NCBI GenBank assembly: GCA_028673005.1 | Contig: CM054116.1 | Span: 38,790,577-38,854,576, forward strand | Length of the DNA: 64,000 nt | Source of the DNA: Tanypteryx hageni | Lineage: Eukaryota; Arthropoda; Insecta; Odonata; Petaluridae | Direction: 5' to 3' | In this document: in pieces, positions 33,510 to 46,283 of the stretch | Layout of the letters: every line of letters starts with the position of its first letter | Position numbering within the stretch: position 1 is the stretch's first letter | Position numbers and translations under genes: made by a program | The notes under the pieces: model-generated | Database searches by the model: none | Told to the model about the DNA's origin: nothing | What the model saw: the letters and a program-made list of their open reading frames with translations, nothing else

Positions 33510-36500
33510 AACAAATACTTTCTATTATTTCAAAGTGGAATATTTCTACAAATTATTGCCGGAAAATGTTATGTCAATTAATAAAATGACTGAAGGAGAG
33601 ATTAGATTTACAGGGCTGATCATTAATGGCAAGAATGTGTCAAGAGTGAATGGACTTAAGTCGTAGTAAACGGTGTACATCACAACGTATGTATGCCATC
33701 AAGAGGCGTTTGGGTGTATGACGTAGCACAGAAGAGGAATGGATGGGATATCTGTTAATGGGAATAGATCTAGAGAGAGAATTAAAAGAAAAATCAGTAC
33801 GTACTCTAATCGTTTCCGCTCCGAAAAGTCCCCGACACTTGATTTCTGCGTTAAAATTTTACCTCATTGAGTCATGTCGAATTCTATTTCATATTTTATA
33901 CGTGTTTCATAAGTGCAAAGTGTTTTTTATGTGATGGGACCTGTTTTGTCGTCTTATTTCAACAAATCCAAAACTTGCGTAATTTATTTCCGCGGTAAGA
34001 GTTGGGACGTTACTCAAACGTTCCTTTTAATGGGGAAGAAATGTCATCAGTTACGCGTTACTTCCGAGGACTTTGGCTCCACGCGATTCGCTGCCTTCCA
34101 TTCCCAGTCTGTTCTTCAAGTTCTTTTTAACCACGTCGACCCACTTCCCTCCACCCTGCCTCCTTCAACCTTGGGAGTCGAGTGATTTTTTTGCACCACG
34201 CCTCGCTTTTCGCGAATAAGTTTAGCGGAGTGAGAGAGAGAGATATCGAAGTCAGGCGGTAAGGAGTTCGTTTCCGTTTTCCAAAGATCTCGGGGCCATT
34301 AGATATAGACGCGCATCGTACATTTGTGAAGCAATGATAGGGAATAAGTTGGCGAACCGTGATTGGACAGATGAATAGGTTTCCGATCTTAGCAAATTGC
34401 ACCTCGTTATCCCTCGCGGGTAAAGATTCGAACGAACATTTTTTCGAAGATCATCTTTTCCGTCCATACGCTTGTTATTTCGCTTATTTGTGCTGTCTGC
34501 TTCCTTCTTCATCGCTCGCGTTTTCGATTGTGGGGAAGAAAATTGGGTATCGCCCTGCTTTTGCATCGTTTTTTTTTGTTTTCATCTTAAAGCGCTAGTT
34601 CGCGAAAACCTCGTCGCTAACGATGCTGATATTGTGAGAATGTTGCGCATCTATTGACAAGCTGAGGATGAATCATGTGCTTAAGGGGCGGTCAGAGAAT
34701 CCGCCTGACTTGCGCTAATAGGAAATTACTCGTTTTTCTTCGGAGGTTGTGCAAATCTTATTCGTTTTGCCATTTTTGCGGCGTCTTCTTCGGCATATTC
34801 ATTCAACGAGCGTAATTTTCATGGTAAAAGAAGAAAGTCAATGAAGTAATCAATTGCAGCATCGTGATTCCGAAAGAAAAGTAGCGGTCGAAGATATTTC
34901 ACAACACCTAGGTAAACGTTTGCAATTGTGGACAATCCTATCTTGTCCACTTTCAAATCCAAAGTAGTCACTATTCATAAACACGTACGCATAAGATTTA
35001 TTCCACAGTTTAACGCATATAACTTAATTTTAACGAGTTATCGTAATACTATCATATATTTATAAATTTTTACCTTGTATTCTGGAATGAAGACCTTAAA
35101 TGGAGAGGAAAGAATTATGTAATCTGACTATTGCCTGACCAAGCGAAAAGTTATTAGAGATAGCTCTAAAAATGTACACATTTCATATGCTTAGTAATAT
35201 ATTTTATAAAAATGATGAATCTTTGTCTATAACATTACTCTAATCAACCGTCATTTTTCCAGCTATTAATCAAGCCGGAAAATGAGGCGAATTCCGTGTT
35301 CCCCCTAGTAATTTTTGTTCTTTTCAAAAATAAGAATAAACTAATCATTTATTTGGTGCCGAAAATTTGTAATATTTTAACGCATATTTGGTTTTTTTAT
35401 TTCTTAGCGCTGCTTTATGAATGAGGAAATTCAGAGCATTCTGTACTTATTATTATAACTCAAATATTGATTAACATATCAGATTAATCTAATTCAAATT
35501 CAGCGTAAGGTTTCACGATCATTCTTTTCTTCGCAATATTTCGTAGGAAATTGCGTGGATTTCGTGTTTTTTTTTCCACCCGAATTTTTTTCGTGAAAAG
35601 TTCTGTGCGGAGAGCTGCAATCCTTTAGCCACAACGATTTTCCAAACTTAACCTTGAGTAGCCTCCGTGACTGGAATGCAACTTAAAGACCAGCTTTCTA
35701 TTTGTTTGAGGGAAATCCGTGGAAAGAAATTTGTGTTTATAACCGCACTGCCTTACTTTATGTAACTACCACTTTTAAGTTCCTCCTTTTTCTGTCAAAG
35801 TTACGGCAGAATCAGGTTGATGAAGATTTTATGGTTAGTACCGCAATTTAACCGTCTCATTTTTTCTTATGATGCGTTCAGACTTGCAGATTAGTCACGT
35901 TACGTACGAGAAATTTAGCGATGATACACTGTCATTAGTTTTTAGGCGTGACCATTACATGTAAATGCGTGTATTAACAATGATTTCTCTCTCGGCACAC
36001 ATGTCAAGCGGGTTTATTCCTCTCAATTCGAGCGTTCTCGTATAAGAAAACTGTAAATAATTGTACCATATTCGAAGAGATGAATATTTCTCTAAGAGAG
36101 TGAATGATGATTGCCGATAATATGATCATGGAAATGTCTTGGTAGTTAAATACTAAATTTAGATATATGCAGTCTTGATCGTTAATTATGGGACGATTTA
36201 GCCAATAAGGTCAACATAAAGTTGATGCCGAGAAAATATTCATTTTTGCACAGCAAAAATATTTCATATGTTTTTAAATAATTTTATTTGTTTTAAAAAA
36301 ACTTGCAGCGAAATCCCAAAATTCGACAAAACGTTCTAAATTCCTCTTACAAATGTCTTTTTTCCCTGCTCGTTGGTATTGATCAGCATAATTCATTTAG
36401 TACATACGTCAATACGAAAATGGATTTGCCGTATGTTATATGTGGGTCCCATTGCCATAAAAATGTTGGAAAAACCATCTAGGCATTTCATCTGGCGTAT

Positions 36501-37574
36501 AAAAATCCGAGGATTGTTGACTATAATGTAAGAATCAAGTATTTGTTAATTGGGATTGATTAATGTGATGGGATACTTAATAATTTTGTGCATACAATTT
36601 TTACATGCATTATTTTTTAAAGATACATTAATGTCGTCAATTTAACTTCGGAGTTGCCATGAATTGGTAGTAAAATGTTCGTTTATAATCAATCGAACAT
36701 GTCTGAGCGTTGTTATATGTGTAGTTTCATTTAAATGGGCTTCGATAACTCCTTGTGTCTATAAAACCCCTGTAAAACAGTTGATATTTCTGTTTAGTTT
36801 TTGTTTATTGCTTTCATACATTTTTTCTGTAACATATTTTTGCTATAAAGCGTAATTGTCTCGAGTACTTAAATTCATTTTTACTGTCGGCCCTGGAAAT
36901 TATTAAGTTGTGGAGGATTTTATTGGTGTTTGGTGTCATGCGTTGTTTCTATTTTTTCTTAAGTTCCAGTAAAACGAAAGGGATGCATTTGTAATTGGAA
37001 TTAGGTTTTCGTTTTATCTTTCATAAAGGCCTATGGAAAATGTAAGAAAATTTTCCTAATCATCTATATTGTGGATACATACCAATCATAGGTTTCTATT
37101 TCAATACCTGCGTTTAACCTGCCATTGTAAAAGTAATCTTATTTCTGAATGACTAAGTAAATCGCATTCATTGATTTCCCTTCGATGTTCGAAGGCGGCC
37201 TCATTCAACGACTTATTATGACAGCTCGGACGCAGTTCTTTCTCTCTTCCCTACATTCCGCCTACCTAGAAGCATTCGCTCGTATATATCTATACACGGA
37301 CGCCCATAACTGCCCACTACACTGCAGCAAAAGAAGTTCGATCGCCGAGATCCTTGCTGAGGCTCGAAAAGAGGACAGACAACATTTCCTCCAGTCCTTC
37401 CAACCTCCCGCTGTAAAGAATCCATACGCAAATATAACCTGCGCGAGTTGTCCGCAAAACGAGGCTAGTGCATAGAGCTTCCTGTTCACCATACTATACA
37501 CTACGCCGCGGATGAGAAGTTTCAAGGAAGGAGACTGGAGAGGATGAAGTTTGACGGCTCTCCCCTCTTCTCCT
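33510..37574. other. No gene recognised (about 4 kb)
   Basis: Repeat-poor, mostly AT-rich; 34000-34600 is more CpG-rich. Open frames up to 104 codons have no recognisable domain; the frame at 37185-37475 (96 codons, ATG start) is the least biased but unrecognised. This may be intronic or intergenic. Confidence 0.45.
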
Positions 37575-37768
37575 CGCCACCCCACTTTGCCCCCGCCACC
37601 CCAATTCGCCCCCGCCACCCCACTTCGCCCCCGCCACCCCACTTCGCCCCCGCCACCCCACTTCGCCCCCGCCACCCCACTTCGCCCCCGCCACCCCACT
37701 TCACCCCCGCCACCCCACTTCACCCCCGCCACCCCACTCCGCCCCGCCCCCGCCACCTCACTCCGCCC
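37575..37768. repeat. 19-bp minisatellite, about 10 units
   Basis: Consensus CGCCACCCCACTTCGCCCC repeats at 19-bp steps from 37575 to about 37745, then one shifted unit to 37768 after a 5-base insertion. Units differ at only a few positions. Since 19 is not a multiple of three, every frame cycles through the same three peptides, which explains the overlapping Pro/Arg/His- and Gly/Trp-rich frames on both strands; these are not genes. Confidence 0.95.
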
Positions 37769-40700
37769 TCTCTCCTCGCCTTCGTTCTTCTATCACCACC
37801 TACAGTGTCTCGTTTCCCACTTGAAATCTCACCCCTGCTCACCTGTCGCACTTTCCCTCTTGTAGCCGTCCCCTTACTTCCTCCACCTCATTCCCTTGGA
37901 TCTTCTCCATCTTGCCGCGTGCGTCCTTTGTGACATTCACGAGGGAAAAAAACCTTTTTAACTTGCTCGGTCGCATCCCTCTTATCGTCCTCTTCGTTTT
38001 CCCCTCTTTTGTCAGTCTGTTGTCTCCTCGTTTCTCCTTAGTTGCTTTTAAAGGGAATTTCGCGCGCCTTGCGTGTTGGGGATCTTCCCAAGGTACGAGA
38101 CGAAGACGACACCGATTGTGCTTGCGGTGGACAGCCCTCTTTTGTTTTTCTTTTTTTATTGAGGAGGTTGCGAACGAGTGAGAGTCGCGTGAATGTGATT
38201 CTTGTCGTCGTAATGCGTGTCGTTGTGGCGGTTTAAGTGCAGATAATGTTGCATAATCTTGAAAATGGAAAACGCTTACGATCGTCGCAAGAAGAAACAG
38301 TGTTTTTCTCGTTGTTACTCTTCGAGGGCGTTTTAATAATAGCACCGAAGTTTTTTTGCAGCCTCTTGTCAAGCTGCATTCGAAGCATGGATGAAAGAGA
38401 AATGTAGAAAGCTAAAAGGAAAATCTTGCGTATTTAGGTTATTAAGCTTTGAAAGTTGCGTATGTTGAAGATAAAAGTTTGCAACCACCGGAATAAGTTA
38501 AACATGAAGTAAAATGCATCGTAAATAGCTCGCGCTTTTAAGGATTCGTACTGCTGAACTCCACCGAAAAATTGTTAACAGAAAAATGAAGATTTGTATG
38601 TTTTCTTTTTGTATTTGTTTTTTGTTTCGATATTTTTTCAAAACTTTTGATCGACCAAGTAACTGAAGTCGATAAATATGAATAATATCTAGCAGTGGGA
38701 GGAGAATAATCCATTCAAACTCTTTTCAGCTCCGGCTAGTTGTTGGAGAAAGAGTAATTGCCAAAAACGTTCGAGAAACTACGAGATAAGATGAAAGCGA
38801 GGTTCAAAGAAACGAAAGTGAAGATTCGTGAGTCGGGTGCGGCGATCTGTCGTTGCGCTTGGCTTTTCTCACGCAGTCGAAGGAATCTCGACCCGACCTC
38901 CTCCTCGGGGCTTTATCGAAGACGGTTGACAGACGAGACGAAGCACGCAAAAGAAAATATTCTCACTCGCACAGAATTCATTTCACACTTGGCTAACCAC
39001 TCTCTTTCGAACCCGTGATCATCCATTTTTCGCCTCTCCCGCACCCCTGTTATGCTTTCTAGCTTCGTCTCGGTTCGGAAAGGTGGCGTCATTTGGCACA
39101 ACTCGGTTCCTGAGTTTTTTTCCGAAAAAATGAAAGATTTCCTCCCAAAAAAATGCCATAAGATGTAACGCGTTCTCGGGAGATTTTCATAACCCGAGTG
39201 AAAAACTTTCTGGAATTTTCCGAGAGAGCATTTTTCCGGATTTCCGTGCATTCCTTACATTTTTATGGTGTGCTTTTTTATTTCTCCGTCTTTGGCATTG
39301 GATTTTTTTTTCGCAAAACAATATTTCCTTAATTATTATAGCCATTTAAGAAGTTTTAGTCAGGGTCAATCACAGATTTAAAAAAAATCCATCGCGCAAA
39401 GAAATCGACTAGCCATTAACGGTGCAAGTTAAATTTTTTAATAACGATAATACCATAATCATCGTTTGTAATGCCTCATTTTCCTGATTGGTCTTCTTTA
39501 TTTCTCTGAAATGTGGTGCGCAAGCATTCGCTGTATTTTGTGGAACATTTATATATATTATGTTTAACAATAGTAATCGGTTATAAGGGTGTTAACATTT
39601 TTTGCAAATTTTCCTGATTGACCATCTATATCTCTGTGAAATGTTTATGCACGGTAATCGCTATATTTTTTGAAACATTTGTGTATTATATGTTTAGCAA
39701 TAGCTGTTGGTTATGGCGGAATTTAAACTTGTTTGGCAAATTTTTCGGATTGGGCACCTTTATCTCTATGAAATCAGGCGTAATCTTGATCTTTTTGGAA
39801 GTTTTAAATAGGCCATGCATATCAGTAGCGATCGGTTATAACGGGATTAATTTTTTCAAAATTATGAGATATAAAGTAAACTCTGCGCTCAATTCTTTAT
39901 TAATATTAATCGGAATAATTTTGAAAATTTGGAATAATTAGTTATGTAGTTATAGTTGTTTTTGAGTAATGCTATCTCCCGTTGTAAATGGAAGTAAACC
40001 GCAATGGAAAATATTACATCCACATGACCGAATCGTGCATTAACTGAGGTCACACTGATGAACTTATTGTGTATTATCTATCGGCAATGTTTTTTTTTAG
40101 CTCTTCGCGTAAATTTCGTACGCTTTATGGATTAATAAATTAAGATATAGCAATCAAAATCGGATTTTCTGTTAACTTAGGAAGTGCTATTCGATGCATA
40201 TTTTTTTCCGTATCGTGGATGGGAGTAATGAATTTTAATTTCTTGGTAACTCTGGATTTAAAAAACTCGATAGTTCTGAATTAACCAGATCCTTCCCAGG
40301 AAACCTAAAATGCGTCGTTTTGCAGTTTTTTTAGTCCTGGGTCGTCTGGAAGCTCTTCCACTTTTTTACGAAAGGAGAGATGTCTTTTTTTCCGGTTTTG
40401 ACTGCGCCTAATTTATCTGTCGAGCCGTCTCAATCAGCTGCAATCCTAATTCTAACATTTTGCTTAACTTTTGTCGTGGCTATAAAAATATATTTATGCT
40501 CTTTCAAATGAATTTCAATTGTCAATCCCAGCAATTTGAATCTCGTGTTACTCAATCAAGTTCTGTTTCTCGTTCATTGTTGACTGTTTTCACATTTATG
40601 AAAACTGTTATCGTGAGTTTCATGTATATTCAGGTAATTGTGCCAATTAGAAAGTTCAAGTTTACCGGTAAAAAATTTAAATAGACTCGGAAACGAAGTA

Positions 40701-41831
40701 CTCGTTTTTTCCACGCGGAACCGAATTTGGCAAAACTCCTTCCGCGTTGATAAGCGGTACTATCTCTCGTAGAAAATCTTTCCAGCGCTAAACCTCTTTA
40801 ATCCAACCCGGAAATCGGACGCGCATATTTCCGCAATCTGTTCAAGTTCGATAGGAGCATCCCTCTCCTAATTTGTCTCAATTCCTTCTCGGTGGAAAGT
40901 ATCACGTCATAAATAAGAGAAAGCCACGGAACGAGAGCGAGAGTTTGAACTTCCGAAATTATCATCGAGCGAAAATTCTTTCGATTCAGAGAGGCGGGAA
41001 AAAAGCGTTAAAATTGTCATAAATTGGCGGTTCGACTTTCGCATGGCCCCTTAATCTCACTAGCTCACCCTATGATAGTATGATTTTCAAAAGTAAAAAA
41101 AAAACCTTCATTAATCGCTCTTGGTCGATATTCCCGATACATTTGCAGACACTGTCGAACTTAGCGGAGCGTTTTTATTCTAGATGCGTAGCGAGTGAAT
41201 GTTATGGAAACACTAATGGCTCCATTTGTTTCGTCGTTAATATAATGGGCGACTGTTTATGGGTTGTCTTTATACTATTCTCTCTCTCTCTCTCTTAATG
41301 CTCCGATCGATTCCTCACATCGTATTCGTTTAACAAGTGTAGCGGGGCTCCGTAGACAGTAGCGGAAGGTTGCCACGCGAGTAGAGAGAGCGCCCTTCAT
41401 CCGTGAAATTGCTGGTACACTCTCGCCAAGGACGTTGGCTTTTTTTTCGGAGTGCACCAATATCATCTTCCTGCGTTCATTACATCCGGTCGACCGACTC
41501 AGATGGTGGAATTGATCAGACGCAGGCTGACGGACAAGCCTCGGCTGTCAGGCATGCATGTAATAAAATTTCTTTTTGGTCCGGTTTCTATTCCAGTTGT
41601 TCTACCCCGTCGGCTTAATTAGATAACCGAATGATGAATTCCCTAATGCATAATTCAGTGATAAAATTCCGGCAAAAAAGTGCCGTGGGGGTTGGGTTGA
41701 CACCTTACCCATTAATAAACGTCATTTTTTTATACGTAAATAGAGCAAAAAAATTGGCGCCCCATTACACGGGAGTGATATTCGCTTGATGGATTAACTA
41801 GCGATTAATAGCGGAAACTCGAGCTGCGGTT
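37769..41831. other. No gene recognised (about 4 kb)
   Basis: Repeat-poor. 37770-38370 is C/T-rich with a spurious 177-codon minus-strand frame. An approximately 60-bp phrase (CTGATTGG/ATCTCTGTGAAATG-TGG..CATTCGCTGTATTTTTTG..ACATTT) recurs diverged at about 39485-39590 and 39610-39700, an old local duplication. A (TC)9 tract lies at 41279-41295. Confidence 0.45.
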
Positions 41832-41845
41832 GGGGGGGGGGGGGG
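41832..41845. repeat. Poly-G run
   Basis: Fourteen G followed by AGGAGG; one of several G-homopolymers in the window. Confidence 0.9.
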
Positions 41846-43219
41846 AGGAGGAAATTAGCCATTAACCCGTGCAAACGTTCTTCGTCTGCGAAAACAAGCT
41901 TAGTGCTTTGTCAATCTCGTAGTATATGGCGTCGGTGGTGGCTTTGTGCTTTTACTTATGTTCACGGGGAATACAGCCGCCCGTCGTATGCGAGAGGGAA
42001 TTAGGTTTAAAGGCATGGAAGACGGGCAGGATCACACTAAAATAGCTATTCAGTTTTACGATATCCGTCACACTTCGCCTCAGTCATTCCAGGGCCTCGC
42101 AGTAATCTTTTGTCTCTCGCGAAAGTCGTGTGTAACGTTTTCGCAGTAATGTGTACTCCTCCCCGCCTACGCGCGCACGCGTGTCCCATGCGCAGTGGCG
42201 TAATGAGCCGCGTTGTGTGGAAACGCCGAGTAATACGCATGTCTGCGTCCCGCCTCTGCGCGCCTCGGCTCCCTCTCTCTGTTTAATTCTTAATTCTGCG
42301 CGCGCTTCTTCCTTCCTTCCTTGTCATTAAGCACGTCTTTCTGTCTCTTTTCGCGGAATAATGAGCTTGAGTCCCCCGAAGATGTCACTATTGGCTTAAT
42401 GTGGGGTTTCTTAGGGTCTGCCTCCTGGTGGATTTTTGAAGGTGACGCCATCAGACAATTTTGAGATTTCAGGCACATCAGCAGCGCATGGCCAAATTTA
42501 TGCAACATCAACATTTTATTTAGTTTTTTATCGTCTTGCTATTTTTCTCCGGAAAAAATTCATTTAAAAAAATAATCAATTATATTGTTATACATTTGCG
42601 CAGGATTACTACATTTTTGCTGGTCTTAGGGTTCCACGCAAAAGATGATTTTTGTGTATTTAAATGCGTTGACGGATGACGGTCAGGTTTCAATGGGAGG
42701 AATATCTTGAACAGAGAGGCTGTTGCTACGACGACATGTTCCGTTTAAAGCAAACTTCTTAGCCGCCGTTTTCCTTAGTTTATTTTTTTATAAACGTTCG
42801 CCTTAATTGAGCTTTCCTTTTAATATGCTTCATAGCTCGAGGCGCGTGTGTTGCTAGTGTCTCAAAAATTCGATTTCGAAATGCCGCCGCACACGGATAT
42901 TCTCTTAATCAGATGCGACTCGCAATTCGGAGTTCCTGTGTTTCCTTATTCGCCCTACTTTCTCTTTCTTTTGATTTTTCCGTTAAACTTGAGTTTCTAC
43001 TGACAATGAGTGCGCGCGCGCGCGCACCTTCCTAGCTTTTCTCTTGAAGGCCACGCTAGCGAGGAAAAAGACTTGGCGTCTTTGATTGATGCATAGCCGG
43101 CGGCCAAACGGGACGAAACACTGGGAAATCTTCCGGTGCGTCTGGTAGAACAGTGATGTGGAAGAGTGGTCTAGGAAGTAACGTCCGGTTGTTTATTAAT
43201 AACTTTTATATGAACTTGC

Positions 43220-43221
<2 letters not shown>
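41846..43221. other. No gene recognised; CpG-rich patch
   Basis: 41850-42310 and 42830-43100 contain frequent CG dinucleotides, including an alternating GC tract at about 43013-43026 with Z-DNA potential. No domain or splice pair supports a gene. Confidence 0.4.

Positions 43222-43288
<67 letters not shown>
43222..43288. repeat. (TA)n(CA)n microsatellite
   Basis: About 28 TA units followed by six CA units; same architecture as the one at 31667-31731 and again directly next to a Helitron 3' end. Confidence 0.95.
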
Positions 43289-43332
43289 GAGTTGTCGGTG
43301 CTGGCATACTGCAAGCGCTTCAAAAAATCACC
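43289..43332 (-). mobile_element. Helitron 3'-terminal fragment
   Basis: GAGTTGTCGGTGCTGGCATA followed by CTGCAAGCGCTTC and ATCACC matches, with substitutions, the first 45 bases of the inverted copy starting at 30880 (terminal segment plus hairpin). The rest of the element is not present. Its CTAG end is altered to CGAG. Confidence 0.5.
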
Positions 43333-43825
43333 ATACACCAAGTTCTAAACGTAAATTAGCCAACGCGATCTTCAGGGCATCAGCACTTAAGCCACGTGGA
43401 GCCTATATGTATTAGATAATGAACTCCATGAGCAATAGCAGTTTATTTATAATTTTCCGTGAAATTAAGGCAATTATCCGTAATTTCCAAATTCTTTGGT
43501 AATCGGCTCGTGTCCAAGTTTTCGTATTTCAAGTTTCGTGACTCAGATCACCATGCATGAGCAAAAAGAATAACATAATTAAGACAATACCCTATACATT
43601 ACATATATGGAAAAATTAGGATATTTTGTATTAAGATTATGGTATCATCATCCATGTCATTAGCACGTATTTGGATTTTTTAAATCGCGAAGCAGGTATG
43701 ACGCCATTATATTTAACATTTGAAAAGAGTTGAAAATTTCTCGAATAACTACGAAACACATCATTAAAATACTTTTCACGTTTTACCGTCACCGCTATCA
43801 GGGTTGCTTCTCCTATTGTGATCCC
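43333..43825. other. No gene recognised
   Basis: AT-rich DNA; nothing recognised. Confidence 0.45.
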
Positions 43826-44160
43826 TATTCGCTCCTTCGTACAGTCGATAACTCAAATTTAATCGTCATGTTTGTGCTTTCAGTAGTACGTAGAATTGCA
43901 ATTATATATGATACACTCAATCACAGTGCGTGATGCAATTAGTGTTTTGGATAGAGTAAAATCTTACATATTATCGGAAGAAAATATTGGTGATGATGTT
44001 TTCATAATGTCTGATATTGACAATTAGAGTTATATGCTTATGGGAATAAACTTGATGTTAATTCAATTTAAAAAAAAATTAAAAAAGTTATTTCCGTAAC
44101 TCGAATTTTCTATAACTCGATTAATTTTTGCTTTCCTTTGAGATTCGAGTTATAGAAGTT

Positions 44161-44195
<35 letters not shown>

Positions 44196-44198
44196 TTA
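44161..44198. repeat. (TC)n(TA)n microsatellite
   Basis: Short TC tract followed by TA tract inside the composite repeat; absent from the 19-kb copy. Confidence 0.85.
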
Positions 44199-44309
44199 TA
44201 TTCATTCATTCATTCGTGTTCTGTCTTACGACAGGTCCTACCAATTAATTAATTGGTTTTTGACTAGGGAATATACATACACGGTGTGGTGGTTTCCCGT
44301 TGCCTTCCA
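44199..44309 (-). mobile_element. SINE/LINE 3'-end fragment with (GAAT)n tail
   Basis: On the minus strand it reads GGAAGGCAACGGGAAACCAC, a phrase typical of arthropod retroposon 3' regions, then AGGACCTGTCGTAAGACAGA and a GAATGAATGAAT tail. It is absent from the copy at 19.6 kb, so it is an insertion. It also holds a perfect 18-bp palindrome ACCAATTAATTAATTGGT at 44240-44257. Confidence 0.4.
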
Positions 44310-44875
44310 AATATTTAAAAATATATTTTCATAACTTGAATTTTCTATTATTCGAATAATTATTACTTTTCCTTAAGATTCGAGTTATGGAAATTCAACT
44401 GTAATTCGTTATGACGGCATTAATTTCCATTAAAAGCATTAAATCACTGCAATCGCAACGTATAATATCATATCTCTTTAAAAGCATTGAGGTCGTTGTC
44501 ATAGTATTTAAAGATTTTCATAGTTGAAAAGAGGAAAAAATTCACACTTTTCCGATTACACTAATTCGGTACGCACATATTTGAATTCTGCTTTAAAAAT
44601 TTAAGAACTCCATTCTTTCAAATAGACAACTTCTTTTCCCGAATTCGTATCCCAATTTAAAGTAATTTAAAAATGCATTTTTAGAAAGCCTTGCACTGAA
44701 TCCCATGCTTTTCTTATGGGGTATTGAAATGGAACATTGGGGTTAAAAAGACCCCTTAAATATTGACTTTTTTGTGATTTTTGATTTTTCTTGTCGGTTG
44801 TGCCACTCGACCTAACAACATGCCAAATTTCAGATTTCTAGTCGTCAGAGGCAGGGCTATCTCTTCTCGAGACAA

Positions 44876-45208
44876 TCAGAATCCTGACAGACAAACTCAC
44901 GCTTGCTCCATTATAGTATGATTTCATTAGGTTATATGGAAAACGAGAAATAGTTTGTAAATATACACCTGCGACAGCCAATAGTAAGTTTTTACTGAAT
45001 TAAGTATGAATATACAAGTGCTGAATGAATATATAAGTGCTTCAAACAAGTTCAGTGTAAACATTTTAAATAATATAACCTTAGTTATTGAAAATAACAT
45101 TACGTTAATGCATATAAAGTCATTATATAAAAGTTATTTATAAAAATTCATTTTTATGTCATTACTTGTCTTTTTCTACTGATGAATCCATTTCTCGCCA
45201 ACTCGGCC
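44876..45208. other. No gene recognised
   Basis: AT-rich DNA downstream (in minus orientation) of the candidate exon; no canonical AATAAA was seen close to its stop. Confidence 0.4.
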
Positions 45209-45457
45209 TCAGTCTTCTTCGGTAACGTATGTATTTGTTTTTACAGGCTCGTTTCTGAAGTCGACATCGTGAAGCACCGTAAACAAAACTCCATCCGCCG
45301 GACCGTAACCCATTACACTTCGTAATTTAACGGTTGAAACGGACGAGTCACCTCGGTTTCGTATGCCTTGAATAATTTCAAAGGTTGCAGCAAACTCATT
45401 CTCCACGACTAATTGTAAGATCGAGTGACCGGTCCTTAATTTTTTTTGCGCCTTTTC
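45209..45457 (-). CDS. Candidate exon, unknown protein
   Basis: On the minus strand an acceptor-like AATTTTTTAG ends at about 45458, and the frame is open from there for 82 codons to a TGA at 45209-45211. The protein is of ordinary composition, with stretches LVVENEFAATFEIIQGIRNR, GDSSVSTVKLRSVMGYGPAD and GVLFTVLHDVDFRNEP. The TAG of the acceptor is itself the upstream in-frame stop, as happens at true exon edges but also by chance. An internal CCT|GTAAAA could serve as a donor. I do not recognise the family; a transposon remnant is possible. Confidence 0.33.
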   Translation of the reverse strand, partial: EKAQKKLRTGHSILQLVVENEFAATFEIIQGIRNRGDSSVSTVKLRSVMGYGPADGVLFTVLHDVDFRNEPVKTNTYVTEED

Positions 45458-46283
45458 CTAAAAAATTGCTTATATATATTCGGTTTGTCTGCCCGTCTGT
45501 ACGGGCAATACATCACGGATCCTACAACTTGGGCATGGTAAAACTTTTGTGGATCAAGAATATGCTGCTGGGAATAATCAGTTTCTTTTTCTAACATCTT
45601 TATTTCATTTCTTGCATGATATCGGTGCAGGCCAATATTTAAATTAGCATTTTTAAATTAGTTAAAATTAAGATAGGAGATGAACAGTTCTATAGATGAA
45701 AGATTGAGGTTTATATTTTATTGAATACAGTATTCAAATCTGTGTCAAATGAACACGAACAGTTATTTTTAATACAAAAGAGAGCGAAAATTTTCCGGTT
45801 TTTAACAATAGAAAATGCCAACTGTCATGTCAATTGCTTTTGCTTTTGAATGGGAAGCATTAAATAGCATTGATATAGTGCTTTTAAAGGGAATAGACTA
45901 TATAATGAGGCAGTCGATCTCAACTGAAGATGTAGTCGTATGGTGACGTCATAATCCTAATACAAGGAAAAAAGCGCCTTATTTAATTTGCTCTGCAATT
46001 CTTCCCTCAGTTGTTTTTAAACCATCACGCCCCATGTTTAGATAGTTTCGTAAAACGTTGACGTTGGATAATGCGCTTGGATCGTGTCAGAGGGGAAAAT
46101 GTTTTACGCACGTACACGTCACCGCGTGTCATCTCACGCGTTCCTCGGTACTTCCCTGTTCGCGCCCGTCTTATCCGTTCATACTCCGGTGCTAACATCT
46201 AAACCGTGTGGGAAGCGAAGACGAGGGGGAGATGTTAGGCGAAGGGGAATTCCCCCCCGGGGCTATTTCAATGATGTCATCTG
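45458..46283. other. No gene recognised
   Basis: Includes a TTTGTCTGCCCGTCTGTACG module with a GCCCGTCTGTACGGGC hairpin at about 45490-45505. No coding content. Confidence 0.4.

Larger units (their letters stand above)
43826..44875. mobile_element. Tigger-like composite repeat, copy 2 (inverted)
   Basis: Reverse complement of 19030-20687 without repeat B. In plus-strand order it shows CCTATTCGCTCC..AGTCGATAACTC, ATCACAGTGCGTGATGCAAT, the VRDAISVLDRVKSYILSEEN coding remnant (about 43921-43980), the two Tigger-type ends (near 44100-44160 and 44310-44410, the latter ending TTCAACTG|TA at about 44402), then the non-coding repeat to 44875. A microsatellite and a 110-bp insertion separate the two Tigger ends here. 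Confidence 0.5.

Noticed and set aside
37185..37475. 96-codon ATG frame with balanced composition
   Set aside because: No recognisable domain, no splice or poly(A) signals seen, and overlapping frames exist on the other strand; kept only as a remark.
37262..37933. Gly/Trp/Arg- and Pro/His-rich frames
   Set aside because: Produced by a 19-bp minisatellite that cycles through all frames.
38758..39018. 86-codon basic frame beginning KTFEKLRDKMKARFKETK
   Set aside because: It has no initiator ATG at its start (TTG) and no domain; a GTGAGT donor-like site occurs nearby but the frames before it contain stops.
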